DNA of 64,000 bases from Acorus gramineus (lineage: Eukaryota; Streptophyta; Magnoliopsida; Acorales; Acoraceae). Position numbers and translations under genes: made by a program. Under the pieces are notes generated by a model. That model was not told the DNA's origin, did no database searches, and worked only from the letters and a program-made list of their open reading frames with translations. Position 1 is the stretch's first letter. Each line of letters starts with the position of its first letter. Shown here in pieces: positions 45,703 to 58,193 of the stretch. The stretch is taken from positions 13,363,927 through 13,427,926 of the forward strand of contig CM060855.1 of the NCBI GenBank assembly GCA_030737835.1, read 5' to 3'.

Positions 45703-47203
45703 ATGTATTCAATGGAAGATATGGCACCATTGAGTCCTCCCAAGCAGAGGTCGCACCAGCGTTACAACGACCATGGCGGTCGCAGAATCGTCGGGTACGT
45801 ACTTTTTCAATTTTCTTTTAACAGTACCCCTTCCACCTATAACATTGGATGAAATGAAATGTTCCTTCTCAAAAAAACATTGGATGTGAAATGTTGATGT
45901 TAACAAGTTTTCCCTTTCTTTTCATTTTGAATTGGAACAGATGCATCCCCTACAGATTCAAAACGTCCTTCAACAAAAGCACTGGTGAGAATGGCATCTC
46001 TGTGAATCAATTGGAGGTCCTCGTCATCAGTTCTCAAAATGGTGGGGCAATCCTCTTCCCAAAGGTATTTTCTCACATCTTTATTCATATTTCTCAAGGA
46101 TAATATTATGTACAATTTATTTCCCGGTCCACATATATTTTGAGTTTTTAAAAATAATATATATCATCTAATGAAATGCATGCTTTTATAAAAAAAAAAA
46201 AATGTACTCCAATTAATTAGATGGATGCTTTTATAGTCAATGCAAAAGATTTATATCAAAACATATAACTTGTTAACGTGAGTATATAACAGGAAAAAAA
46301 AAATAACCGAATAATATCATTTATCAAATGTGGTGTCAATTAGCCCTCAGACGTAGAATCCAAATGTCACGTGTATATTGGCTTTATTTTATTTTATTTT
46401 CTGAGCAAAGCGTGTATTGGTTGTTAATTTCAACCAGTACTCATCCACAAACAATATAATCAACAGTACTTCTTGTGTTGTGGGGACTACTTTGTGATAG
46501 TTGCTTTCATTGATTTTCTTTATTGGAAAAACGTGTAGTCCAAACTTTTGGTCACGTAGAGACAACTACGACGTAGTGTTTCTTATTCTGACAGCGCTGA
46601 ATAAACGTTTCTCATACAAATCTTCATTTTGCAGGGCGGTTGGGAAGAGTACGAGTCCATGGAAGACGCGGTCTTGAGAGAGGCTGAGGAGGAAGCCGGT
46701 GTTCGTGGAATTATTAAGGTCTTTATCCATTTGGGGCTTATTGATCAGCTTTAGATTTCTCCAGTAACAAGTGTATGAAGTTGATTCTGATGTTGTTCCT
46801 ATTGTCGTTATTGAATGCAGGATCGACTCGGGAAATGGATATACGTTAGTAGAAGACACAAATCTAATTATGAGGGGGTTATGTTCTCTTTCATTGTCAA
46901 AGAGGAGCTCAGTGAGTGGCTTGAGTGTCATCGCGAGCGACGTTGGGTGAGTTTTTTTTTTTTTTTTGACATGAAATAATGAACTTCAAAGCTGCTTTTG
47001 ATGTGTTAACATATATATTGAGAGAGTGTTGTTTGTATGTTGATTCTGATGTGTTCATGTGGTTTATATAGGTTTCTGTGGAGGAAGTGAAGAAAGGGTG
47101 CCCACATATTTGGATGAAGGAAGCTTTGGATAAGTTGGTGGATAAACTGTTTGGGGGCGTTGGACAACAACAAGATGCTTTGGAGATGGAAAGAATAGAT
47201 TAA
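45703..47203 (+). CDS. Nudix hydrolase (plant NUDT17/18/21/4-like), 5 exons
   Basis: A small hydrolase that cleaves nucleoside diphosphates linked to another group; the closest plant group (NUDT17/18/21/4 and NUDT12/13) resembles diphosphoinositol polyphosphate phosphatases, and some members are mitochondrial. Exons: 45703-45794, 45941-46064, 46635-46718, 46821-46946 and 47072-47203. All junctions are GT-AG, for 558 bp and 185 aa. The N-terminus QRYNDHGGRRIVGCIPYRFK is the family signature. The Nudix box is complete at residues 73-95: G73, E79, R87-E88, E91-E92, G94 in the pattern GX5EX7REUXEEXGU, so the metal-binding glutamates are there. GKWIYVSRRH (about 104-113), YEGVMF and RRWVSVEE continue the fold. 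The C-terminus WMKEALDKLVDKLF is family-like. It converges with the TOM1/3 gene. The exact substrate cannot be told from sequence. Confidence 0.94.
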
Positions 47204-48268
47204 CCGACCATAGGAGGGGAAGTTAGATGTGAATTTTGTTTGACATGTTCTCGACTTTGTATATGTATCCATAAAAAAAAAAGAAGATACAAATGAGACT
47301 TAGAACTCATTCAATTTATTCTTTAATTAATTGAAATTCTTTTGAACCTCTCTCTGCGTCTCACTTTATCTCTTCTCCTCCTCCCCTCATGTGTTATGGA
47401 GTGGGTTGATTTATACGTCATGTAGAGTATAATATCAATGGAAATGCAACATTTTTAGTGGCATATATTGCTTGAGAAATGTGAACATTTTTTGACCTTT
47501 TGGGACATTAGGGTTGTTACGCAATGCAATAAAAAACCATGGGGAGTTGGGTTCACAAACTTGAAAGATTATAAAATACATATGCTTGTTTATTATATAT
47601 TCTATCATTATATATATATTCCCGTAACAGTACAAATTGTCATCCTAATTTAGACTCGGAGGAGTACGACTTTTATTGCTCAAACATAAATACAAGTTAG
47701 AAGGGTTTGAAAGGCCTCTGTCAAACTCACAAAATAAAATACTAAAATTTAATGTCTAGATCTATTTATATACTTGGAGGAGCTGATTGGTTCATATGTT
47801 TCATCAAATCAATTTGGTCCATACACATCATCTAATGGAATAAACTACTAGGTCTGCACACATACAAAACCAATCCGATTGATCCACCACCTAATTCTAA
47901 TAAATTATTATTCAATACACGAATAAAATAAAAACTACTAACTAATTATATATCTAAATAATTTTGAAGTGAATCTAATCCTAGAATCAATCTCTACATT
48001 AGCTGTGAAACTCCATTTTAATACGAGTGCTCTAAGGATCTATGGAGGGTGGTCTCTGCTTCTCGTTCCATCCAGATGTGAATCTTTGGGGTGTTTTCCT
48101 AACAACTTCTCGTGGTCCAAGTGTTCATAGGGAAACTTTCGAATGGATCGGTGTCATATCTTCAATATAAAAAAAAAAAAAAAAACTTCTGATAGTCAAA
48201 TAGACACATCCATGCTTCTTAAAAAGATGCAAACGTCCCTTTTGCATAGAGTGTAAGTCTCCTCTTTT
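47204..48268. other. 3' flank of the Nudix gene
   Basis: AT-rich DNA with an A run at 47272-47283, a short (AT) run near 47612 and an A run at 48169-48184. No gene or transposon end was recognised. Confidence 0.6.
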
Positions 48269-49081
48269 AGGGCTGATTTGGCAAGGGGACAAGGAGTGAG
48301 ATAAAAGGTAATTGTGGAGAAAAATGGAAGGATGACAACTTATTCCATTTGGTATAAAAGATAATCGATATAAAGTGTAAATAGTGTTGGGAAGGTTATT
48401 CGCGGAAGCCACCAACAAGCACAACAACGAAACATCACATCACGCGAAGAAGGCAAGATATACGTGGTTCGACCTAGGCCTACATCCACGGGGCAAAAAC
48501 AAAGAATCCACTTTGATAGTTGAGATACATTAAGAGACTCACAAACTCTCTCATAGAGTTACCCTCTCTTAGAACCCTCTCAACCTTCCCTTAGGATCTC
48601 TACATTGTATGCATTGCCTTGTCTTGCCATAAAACCCTAGAAGATATTTATAGAGCTAAATAACTTCATTCCCAAGTAATCTCCCAATTAACAAACAAAT
48701 ATTGTTCCCATTAATTAGGAGATATTCACTCTCCTAATTAAAAAAATATTGTTTCCTATTTTAGGAGATTCACTTTAAATATTAATTAAGATCAAATCTT
48801 AAATAATATTCTACTTATTAGGTGCCGAACCTAATATGGTTTAATTATGGCCATCCGATGTGATACACCGGATCGAGACATAATTCCAATAGATAGTTCT
48901 CACAATTTTAAAATGAACATGTGATTTCTTTTTTGTTTTATCTAAAAGTTGAAATAACATTTATTCGCATTTTTTGTTCTAATTTTGATAAATGTGAATA
49001 GTGATAAAATTGATAGACTTTCTATCATCTAAAATTAAAAAAACTTATTATCAGAATCTTAATCTCTTGTCAAATAGCCCT
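48269..49081. mobile_element. hAT-like MITE split by a solo LTR
   Basis: The left end, AGGGCTGATTTGGCAAGG, is inverted at the right (complement AGGGCTATTTGACAAGAG). Without the 500-bp LTR inside it the element is about 305 bp. A relative with similar ends and interior (GACAACTTATTCC and TTGAAATAACATTTATT phrases) lies at about 62268-62562. That copy lacks the LTR and so shows the empty state. Confidence 0.65.
48385..48888. mobile_element. Solo LTR, probably Ty1/copia or TRIM type
   Basis: About 504 bp starting TGTTGGGAAGG and ending ATTCCA, flanked by ATAG on both sides (48381-48384, 48889-48892). Within it ACGTGGTTCGACCTAGGC and CATCCACGGGG resemble a phrase common in plant LTRs. No internal region or second LTR is present, so this is a solo LTR fossil, nested in a MITE. 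The family assignment is tentative. Confidence 0.6.
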
Positions 49082-49378
49082 TAGGAATTAGTTCAGTTGA
49101 AACTCTCCCACATGACATGTCTGGACATTGACATGTAATTTCGTCAGTATAATTCTTCCCTGCACTGCATAGAGTGAAAGTGCAAGAAAGTATATATCAT
49201 AGTTTATACCTGACTGGGCTATCAGGAGGAAACAAAAGTAGCAATGATAGGCTTCAAATCTGTTGTGGGACTTTCTTCTTAGGTGGGTTACTACCACATA
49301 TACATCATGCCTAGGATACATGGGCGAGATTGCATTGTGTATTTTAAAACATAATTAGCTGACCTTCAACATTGTGAG

Positions 49379-50142
49379 CGCGCATGGCGAGTTAACAGCA
49401 GCGCCGGACACTATATATTCTGGAGGCCTAGTTGGGTCCGGGAGTACACAGTGAAGTGGGGATGAAATTCAAGCAAATTCAAGCGGACGTTAGTTCCACT
49501 AAAAATTAAAGTTCAAGCAAATTTGGTGTTGAATAAGGAATGTCTTCTCACAGAGGTCTACAGGGCCAAATGGGCGCTCAATGACTCGACAGTGTGCGCC
49601 TTGTGTGATGCGGCACCAGAGACAATACAACATCTCTTTTGCGAATGTGTGTTGGTGAAACAATTCTGGGCAGTGATTGGTGCGCACACTGGAATGGACA
49701 CTTCGACAGGCAAAGCTCTGTAATGGACGGAGGACGAAGCGTTGATAGCTACAATTTTGCAATCTGTTGTACCAATGGGGGCTTGGACGACATGGCGAAT
49801 GCGCAACGAGGTGATTTTTAAAGACGCACCGGCATACCAAGAAAACATGTGGAAAATGTTTGTTGCACAAATGTGAGATTGAGGTAAATGCGTTGCGTCT
49901 GCTTACGAATTTTACTTCTGAAATGAGCATCTTGGCACCGCGACATGATCGGTTTAGGAGGCTTTGGTCCCTTTTGGGGTAGATGCATTTTCTACTGGGG
50001 AGGTGGTCAATAGCTACTAACTCTTGTTATTTTGTGCTTTGTTTTTATCTATTCTCTCTCTTTTCAGAGTTTGTAATTCAATCATTCAAAAATGAAAATC
50101 GAATAGTAAATATCTATCTCAGTTTCACAAAAAAAAAAAAAA
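49379..50142 (+). mobile_element. 5'-truncated LINE (L1-type) 3' end
   Basis: 764 bp between 11-bp direct repeats AACATTGTGAG (49368-49378 and 50143-50153). In the frame at 49523-49723 the protein reads VCALCDAAPETIQHLFCECV, the zinc-binding reverse-transcriptase-associated domain (zf-RVT) that ends plant L1 ORF2. It is followed by a 3' untranslated part and a run of about 16 A. The reverse transcriptase proper is absent, lost by 5' truncation at insertion. The frame is disrupted after the zinc motif, so it is dead. Confidence 0.85.
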
Positions 50143-50153
50143 AACATTGTGAG

Positions 50154-50915
50154 ATTTCATGCCACAAAATTGACTTGCTATGGGAAAGGCCTATGATATG
50201 GACTTTGAGCAAGTTTCTTATGGGATGCATGTTCCATATTGCAGAGTTGCTTTAGTAGGGTAGGGTTCCCAGCTGCCCTACTATACTAGGAGGTACACCA
50301 TGTCGTAATGTTGTCGTGTCCTTGGATAAATGGACCTTCTAAAGAAGTTTTGTACTTTATGTGAAACATTTAAGAACTATTTTGTGTTTTCTCTGTATTA
50401 TGATTTCTAAGGTATTAGTTTTTGGAAAGGGATATGTAATACTTGTGTATTTTACTACTTTTGTGATCTATATATTTGATTTAAGTATAAAAATGAAATA
50501 ATTAAATTGGAATAAGTTCTTTTTTTTCTAGCTCTAATTCCAATCCTGTGTGTTTTGAATCTGTAGAAGAAGAAGAAAAAAAGGGGGACAAGATCTAGAA
50601 AAAGAACCACAAAACAAACCTCTTTTCTTTTTTCTTCTTTTTTCTTCATTAGTCAAAGAGTACAGAAGAAAAATGACAGACTCAGGTCATTATCAGCCAT
50701 CAATGCAACCAAAATTCATTGGATGCCTAACATGAATTCTTCCAGAAACAGAACTGCTCAGTCACCATGAAGAACACGTATCTTTTGGAATGTGAAAAAA
50801 TAAATGAAACATGAACAAGATCAGGTGGCTCCTGAGTTTCCAGATGAGAAGCCGGAGTTGCTCCTCTCTCTTAACCTGCATGCATTTAGTCGAACATTTG
50901 GCTTTCAATCCAAAA
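50154..50915. other. 3' flank of the TOM1/3 gene
   Basis: Intergenic DNA that includes the 3' untranslated region of the minus-strand gene. It has T-rich and A-rich runs and no recognised element. Confidence 0.6.
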
Positions 50916-53900
50916 TCAGCTAATAGGGTGATACTTGTCGGAGACACGCTTTGGTGGGAGCTTGCGAAGGATGAACAGTACAAGAGCTGACGGAAGAATT
51001 TCTACCATCTAAAATAGAAAACGAGAGATGCTATAATTAGAACAGCCTTCATAAGATCATTCTTTGAGATATATACAGAAAAGCGGAAGATAATGGACTT
51101 ACCATATAATAAATGAGATTCAAAATAGGATGGTCAAGTACATCAGGATCAGCATTCTTGTCAAAGGCGGATATCGCCACCTACGATTATAAACTAATTA
51201 GCATTCATGTTCGTATGCCTGTTTGACTTTCCTCTGACACTGAGAGTAATTCTTTCAATAAACTTCAAAGCAACTTACCACAAGGCACCTTATTAAGAAA
51301 CAAGTGCAGCATATCCCAGTTACAAAGCCAACCTGTCATTATCACCAGCCATGAAAAGAGAAACTCAATTACAAACATTACAAAAATATATAGCCATGAA
51401 AGTTTATATAATAAATATTGTACTTACCCTCAGCTTCAATCAGAGTTTTACAGCCATGAGAGGAGAAACTCATATCATAGAAACTTGACAAGAACATAAC
51501 ATGATTCTCATTTCACAAAAAATTATATAACAGCTAGTGTAGTTACCCAGACATGTCAGATTTTTCTCCAGTTTTGATTTTCAAGAATGATATCGGATAA
51601 TTAATAACAATATTTAAATTATCTATAATCTTAATTCTTATTTGTTAACCTCATTTCCAACCATATATGATAATGCAATTTAGATTATTGGAGACCTAGA
51701 TAGGTAAAGAATGATGCATGATAAACATCTGAATGGTGCTTACATCAGATCGATGTTTCCAATTTCCCACTACACCGGTGTACTAAAATATTTCTCAAAA
51801 TGATTCATTCCACAGCTTCCACAAAAAGCTCGATGCTTCATATACAGATTCTATATGCTAGAAAAGATGGGAAATAAAAAACATGTAACTTTTACTATTA
51901 GTACTAGCATATATTATTTTACAACATAACTCATCTAGTGCATCAGGAAAATCCTTGTAGTATTATAGATTCCCAACTCTTTAAACCACATCCTTAACAT
52001 TTTTTTCTCCTTTTTCATTCCCATTAAAGTTGGAATAACATGCAAATAAGAATCAGGAAGATTTTTCAGGAAGACATGATTAACAAGTTACGGGAATTTT
52101 TCATATCAACTCTTGACTCTTGAGTCGAATTTATCCAAGAGAAAATGCCACCACTTATCTCATTTAAATGTGTGCCTTTTTGAATTCCAAATTTTATTTC
52201 CGGAAGATGTTAATGGTTATTAGGAATAAAATATAAAACTTTCGTTAAACTTGGATTTCATTTGTAAATAAAATATATTTTTTTAATCCATCAAACTTTT
52301 ACATAGATTTTAACAGTCATTATAAATACATCATACCAAACTCAAAATATGCTAAATAAATTAAAACTTATCAATATGAGTAAAATATTGACTTCTTTCA
52401 CGTCACTCAAGTAAATATGAATGATATGAATGTCAATAGTCTATAAGTAAATGAACAAACATCTAAATGATTAAATGGTTAACTTGGATGAAGAAAATAT
52501 ATAGCCTTACCAATGCTATACACTGAAACTGTTAGTTTAAAGTTTGGATAGAGCATAAAATTGGATAAAGAAACTAATCATCGCATCCTACAACACCATA
52601 AAATAACCCAGAGTTCAAGAACTAAAACCAGTACAAAAAAACTGTTTCGTACGCCTCTCAAAAAGCTAGTGATACTCCCCAAGTACATTATCGACCAGAG
52701 ATCTTCAAGTGAACCTTTCTTTATATGGTAGGTAAAACAAAATTTGTGATAAGAAACTACTCCTATAGCCAAGTCACCCATCTTGGCAGAAATGTCATGC
52801 CCTCAATGTCCACCACATCTTTCTTGGTGAACAGCTTAGAGGGCCAATGCCCCATGTTCAGTCAGACAACCTTCATCACCATATCTTAGTTGTTGAATTG
52901 ATTGCAGGGCCTCCAACTTGGTTATCACAACTTACAAATTATACTCAACTGACATTTCATTGAGAGGATTCCTTACATACTCAATATTGACATATTTATA
53001 TATTAGTATGGTAGGATCATATTAAGGGGGAAAAGCATACTGAAGAAATAAAAAAAAATTAATTTTTATCTACAAAATGTTAAGACTCTTTCTCTCAAGG
53101 TCAGTAGGAACATTTGAGCACCAAACATGAATCAGTAAACAGTTTTGACAAGCTCTTTTCATTTAATTAAATCTTAACAACATTGTAAATATAATAGAAA
53201 TAAGCTTCAGGACGTGATTATCCTCTAGATGGGTTCTGGCCTTCTATACTTCAAGGAAATCTTCTCAAGAGGAACCTATACAAAAAATTCCTCTATTAAT
53301 TTTCAGTTTATCTCTCATTTATCTTCTCATATCGAGTCTTCTATCCATCTCACTTGTGACCAATAGGGGTTTTAATGCTTTACTAACAATTTTACAGACT
53401 GGTGAGGGTTCTTAGTATTTTTGAAAACTAAGTGGTGAGGGTTCTTAGTATTTTTGAAAATTAAGTGCTGCAAAGTCAGAAAGGATGTGATATGATGAGT
53501 ATGGATGTGAAGTCATATCACTTAGCAATAGAGTAGAAGAAACAATCATGAAACAAGAGAGAACATGTAGAAGCCCCCCTGTGCCTACAAAATTAATGCA
53601 CATGCTGTACTTCAAGAAATCATTTTTATCAGCACAGTAAAGAAAAGATAAAAATTCTATTTTAAGAATATAACACATGAAAAAATTATGTAACAATTTG
53701 AATAAATTTAAAAAAATAAATGTACTAAATAAAAAAAGCATCATCGAAGCAAACCTCGTTTAGTTTTTTCTGACGACCTTTAGATTCAATTGGAAAGCGC
53801 CTCAGCATGACGAACAACCTTACCAACATACAAAGCCCATAAGATGTAATATCAAATATAACAATTATGCATACAATAAAACTTAAAATAATAATGAGCA

Positions 53901-56900
53901 ATTACCTCCCACCATATATCAAGAATCCAAGAGCCGCAGAAAAAGAAACAACTGTAGACACCAAGAAATTAACAGTCAACATAGTAACCTTAAAAATTGA
54001 AAACAACAAATAGATCCCCCAAAATGAACAAAACAGATAAATTGAACCACCAACACAAGTATCTCAATATTTAACGATAAAAAAGAAAAGAATATCAGAA
54101 TATCAAAGAGTGTGTTAATTGTGAACAACAATAAGGAATTTCAATTTCATGCTCTCTTGGAGCAATTCATCAGATGGAGCTGCTGCAAAAATGTCTAACA
54201 AATGAGGATCTGTGTGAAACTATAGAAGTGTTAGAACATTCATCAATGCTTAGTTGCTTGCTTAGAATGAAAAATATAATTACCTGCTAAGAAGAGCTTA
54301 GCCACTTCCACTGACATGGTCATCGGGCTTACGGCCATATATACCCATATACAGAACTGTAAAAAATAACAAGTAGCATTTCTCAAAATAAAAGAAAAGA
54401 AAAGAACAAGTTGTAAAAACATTCTCTAAAAAAAGATAGCGAAAACATTTAGTTATAGAACATGATACTGACAATTAAAGCATAAAAAGAAAGAAACATG
54501 GATAGTTGTCCATCACCTGTATTAGGTATACAACCCCATTCACTATGACATATGTAGGTCTAAGTTTGTCTATCGGAAGACTTCTTGCCTGAAGAAATCA
54601 AGAAAATTGAGAACAAAATGAAATAGAGTGCTGTCTAGTTCAAACCACAAAACTAGACAACTCTTACTGGTACCTGATAATATATCTCTGCCCAAAATAA
54701 CACTAACAACGTGTAGGTTGAGAAAAACAAGAGGCCTGGGAGATCTAAAAGTGCCACTTCAATGATCTGCAAACATAAATATTTGTTCAGTTACTAGAAT
54801 ACTCCCTTCTGAATCAATCTTTGCAACACCTAATGAGAATACCAACCCTGAGAAAATGTCAAATACACTATAGATTGGGTGACAAAACAGAATCAAATGT
54901 AGCTTCACCAATATATTTAATACACCTCAAACTTCACATGTTCAACTACAATATTGCATTTAAAATATTCACAAATTACCAGCATCGAAATGTGGCATAG
55001 ATTAGTTATAGTTATCTTGAATTTGCACATGGATTGAAAGTGCTATTGCTATCTATAAGAAGGGTTTGAAAAAACATGATTGACATGTATCTACAGATCA
55101 ACGAACAACAAATAAAATCCTTGCAATTCCCATAGAGCATCAAGAGTTAATAACATAGCCTCACCATATGAAGATTGCAAAAAACATTTCATAGATTCAG
55201 CATAATCAAGAATAACACATACTAGCAGAAATAACGGGATGAAAACCTAACACAAAAACCAATTGCATGATGAAAATATAAAACCTTTTATGAAGATGAA
55301 AATTTAAAATAAACGGAAAAACATGGGAATTGAATCCAGAATTATTGACCCATATGAGAAAATTCAAGTTTCTGCATTGGCATTCTTGGATAACTCCCAC
55401 TGCTCAAAAAGTGATGAAAACTCAAGAATGACTAATTACAATATGGCCTTGTCTCATCAAGCAAACTATATATTATCTACAAACAATATGCACAAAATCA
55501 TGGACCACAAACTTAAAAAAGATGAGGAACTAATTTCTTCTATAACAATGAATCTCTACAAACTGGGGTTCTTTTCCCATGGATTAAACCATGTTCCATG
55601 ATGCTGATGTGTACATTCTTCTTCTTGAATGTGAGAAATCTCAAGGCAATCACCATTCATCTCTTAAACAAACAATAATTTATGGAAAGGTGTCCCTGAA
55701 GTGTAAAATTTTCCGAAAAGCCTGAAAAACTATTTATTTTTATCTGGTGTGTATTGCATGTGCAATCTATATGTATGCACTTACAGACACATATATGAAC
55801 ATATATATGCATGCATACACATGTGCATGTAAGACTAGACATTAGAAAATTCATTATGCATACTACTAATGAGATTGTTGTAGCTTTTATTTATTAGTCT
55901 ATACATTAACCATCTGTCAGTAGCCTTGAACAAACCTATGTTTGATCTGTTTTTCTGGATCAATGATCAACTATTAACATCATTCCCATTCTCTATAGAG
56001 CATCAAGTGTCAAAGAAATAGCCTTGCCATGTGAAGGTTGCAAAAAAATACATTTTCATGGCTTCAGCATAAACAAGAACAAAATGCATAAATTAATTGG
56101 ATGAAAATCTCATAAACAGTAATCTCAACTAACATCACTAAGTTGAATACTATAGAGATCTTCTAAATTCCTAACAAAAAATACAACAAAAAAAACCTCC
56201 AAAATTAGATAAAAGTTTGAATGTAATAGGAAATCATGGCAGATTAGAATCCAAAATTATGGACCAAGGCCACAAGCCTTATTGGTCAGGCAGATAAATC
56301 AATCTAAGGTTTCTCGACGCGGAATAAAATATCTTATTCTAAATGAATGTGAGTGTGATATAATGTCACACAAAGACGTACCACAGAACAGAGGAACTTT
56401 CAAAAACATGCCACATTTGGTACTCCTTATCAAACTAACTGACCATATGATCATACAATGACTTGCCACTTTTCATAATCGGAACTAAACAACAATGTGC
56501 AGTCACACTAACAACTAACAACAAGAATGACTCACTTTAGGCCTGAGAAGGAACACATTCTTGTAAAACCCGAAAAGGATCGCTCGCACTGCAAAAACAG
56601 CAACAAAAAAAAAATCAAATTCCATCAAGTCACAACCACATTTCAAATGCAGTTCAATCAATAAAAAAAGAAGAAGAAGAAGAGATTGGGCCTTACATCC
56701 ATTAACGACGAAATTCATGAAATGGAAGACCTTCTGGGTCGTCCATCCGTACTCCGGCACTCTCATTTGAATTCGAACCAATTGTACCTGTAAGTGTAAC
56801 ATGAAAAAATCAAATTTTTTTTTTTAAAAAAAAATTCGATTTTGGAGAAGGTTTTAGAGAAGAGAGAGACTAACAAAGGCGACGAAGGAGACAAGGCCGC

Positions 56901-57015
56901 AAGAGGCAGAGAGGGCGTAGAAGATGCCCTCCTGCCACTTCTCTGAGCCATCGATCTCGTCCCACCAATCGACGGAGACCACCGAATCGACGGTGTAGGT
57001 TCTCGGAATCCTCAT
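50916..57015 (-). CDS. TOM1/TOM3-like membrane protein (tobamovirus multiplication protein family), 11 exons
   Basis: A multi-pass membrane protein of the TOM1/TOM3/THH1 family, tonoplast proteins that tobamoviruses use to anchor their replication complexes; the normal host role is unclear. Exons on minus: 57015-56875, 56787-56697, 56588-56536, 54766-54674, 54588-54517, 54356-54284, 53951-53906, 53818-53755, 51332-51279, 51180-51103 and 51008-50916. All introns are GT-AG and in phase, giving 858 bp and 285 aa, the family's usual size. Landmarks: [20 protein letters not shown] (15-34), [20 protein letters not shown] (51-70), [38 protein letters not shown], and the tail [17 protein letters not shown], which matches the family end. 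About seven hydrophobic segments are present. No break is seen and it looks functional. Introns 3 (1769 bp) and 8 (2422 bp) are long. Confidence 0.95.
51333..53754 (-). other. TOM1/3 intron 8 (2.4 kb)
   Basis: AT-rich intron. It contains a perfect-looking 33-bp tandem pair at 53401-53433 and 53434-53466 (unit starts GGTGAGGGTTCTTAG). Several short open stretches have no family resemblance. No transposon ends were recognised. Confidence 0.65.
54767..56535 (-). other. TOM1/3 intron 3 (1.8 kb)
   Basis: AT-rich intron. Segments around 55080-55440 and 55940-56270 share a succession of phrases (for example ATCAACGA/AATGATCAAC, AGAGCATCAAG, ATAGCCT(C/T), TGAAG(A/G)TTGCAAAAAA), indicating an old internal duplication of about 350 bp separated by about 500 bp. 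No transposon was recognised. Confidence 0.5.
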
Positions 57016-57690
57016 GACGGACACAGCTGCTTAGGAAGCATAGAGAGAGGGGAGGGGGAGAGAAGATGTTTGTCTGTTTGGTGTTGGTGACGGGAGAAGA
57101 AACAGAGGGGGGAAGGACAGGTGGCGACAAGAAGAACACGACACGTGGGCGGCAAAATCGCCGTCTTGGAGGGTTCTGGTATTAATTGCATCGCACGAGA
57201 GGACTACAGCTTTCCGATTCGAAAATGCCGAATCTTTTACTTTCCCCTCACTTCCTGTGTCTAGGGGATGATGATCCCGCAGTTCTACTACTGAGCGGGT
57301 CTGGTCTAGTCCTGTTAATGGATCGCATGTCGATTCGGATCCGATTCGATAATTAAAACGAGTCGTTTTTTGATCAACCTCAATACTACCGTTCATCAAA
57401 TCTAATACTATGTGATTTTTTTTTATATGATCCAACAAAATACTCATGATCCAATCCAATATTTATAACTAAATACTGAATAATCATTTTAAATTTTAAG
57501 TATTTAAAATATTTTTACAACCTTTTGACTTAATGTAAAAACACAATAATTAAACCGTATTCCCAATGTTTCCTCGTAAAACATTAAAAAATCAAAATAA
57601 TGAAGAGCTATTTATAATACAATAGATTCTATTAAAAAAAAAACAAATGAAGCCATTGTAGGCCCTTAAGAAGTTCTTCCACCTCCTTTG
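57016..57690. other. Upstream flank of the TOM1/3 gene
   Basis: It holds the expected promoter of the minus-strand gene. No clear TATA box was seen within 250 bp. From 57285 to 57470 a diverged sequence with GGGTCTGGTCTAGTCCTGTTAATGG-like composition suggests another decayed hAT-type copy. Confidence 0.5.
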
Positions 57691-57692
57691 TC

Positions 57693-57825
57693 TGATCAAG
57701 GCCTGCTAATGGGTTGACCTAACCGACCCGACCCAAGACTTGATAGAGACCCAATTCGAAGGACCCGACAATCAAACAGGTCAGGTCCGGATCACCACGA
57801 CCTGACCCGTTCATAGACCTAGTCT
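57693..57825. mobile_element. Short hAT-like MITE (AGGCCTG ends)
   Basis: About 130 bp. The left end, AGGCCTGCTAATGGGTTGACC, is inverted at the right (complement TAGGTCTATGAACGGGTCAGG). GACCCGACC motifs lie between. It is a short relative of the element at 59789-60600. Confidence 0.55.
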
Positions 57826-58193
57826 GGTCTTTTGCTACCTCCACTGAGCCTGTCAATCAGACAAATACGGATAAGATATGTTAATATTCATATCCTAACT
57901 GATAGATTCGGATAGGGATATTAATTTTCGGATTTGAATCTCTTATATGTTAATATTCATATCCTAACTTATAGATTTGGATAGGATATTAATTTTCAGA
58001 TTTGAATCTCCTTGGATAATTGGCATGTTTAAATATTAATAATCAATTGGATAATCAAATGATATATTAAAAGATATGAAAATTAAAATTGAGATTTTAA
58101 GATGTATTATCTCTTTTAAATATTGAAAATTTAAAAGTAATATAGCTTATCATAATTGTGATTAATCATACAAGATAATAAATATAAATAATA

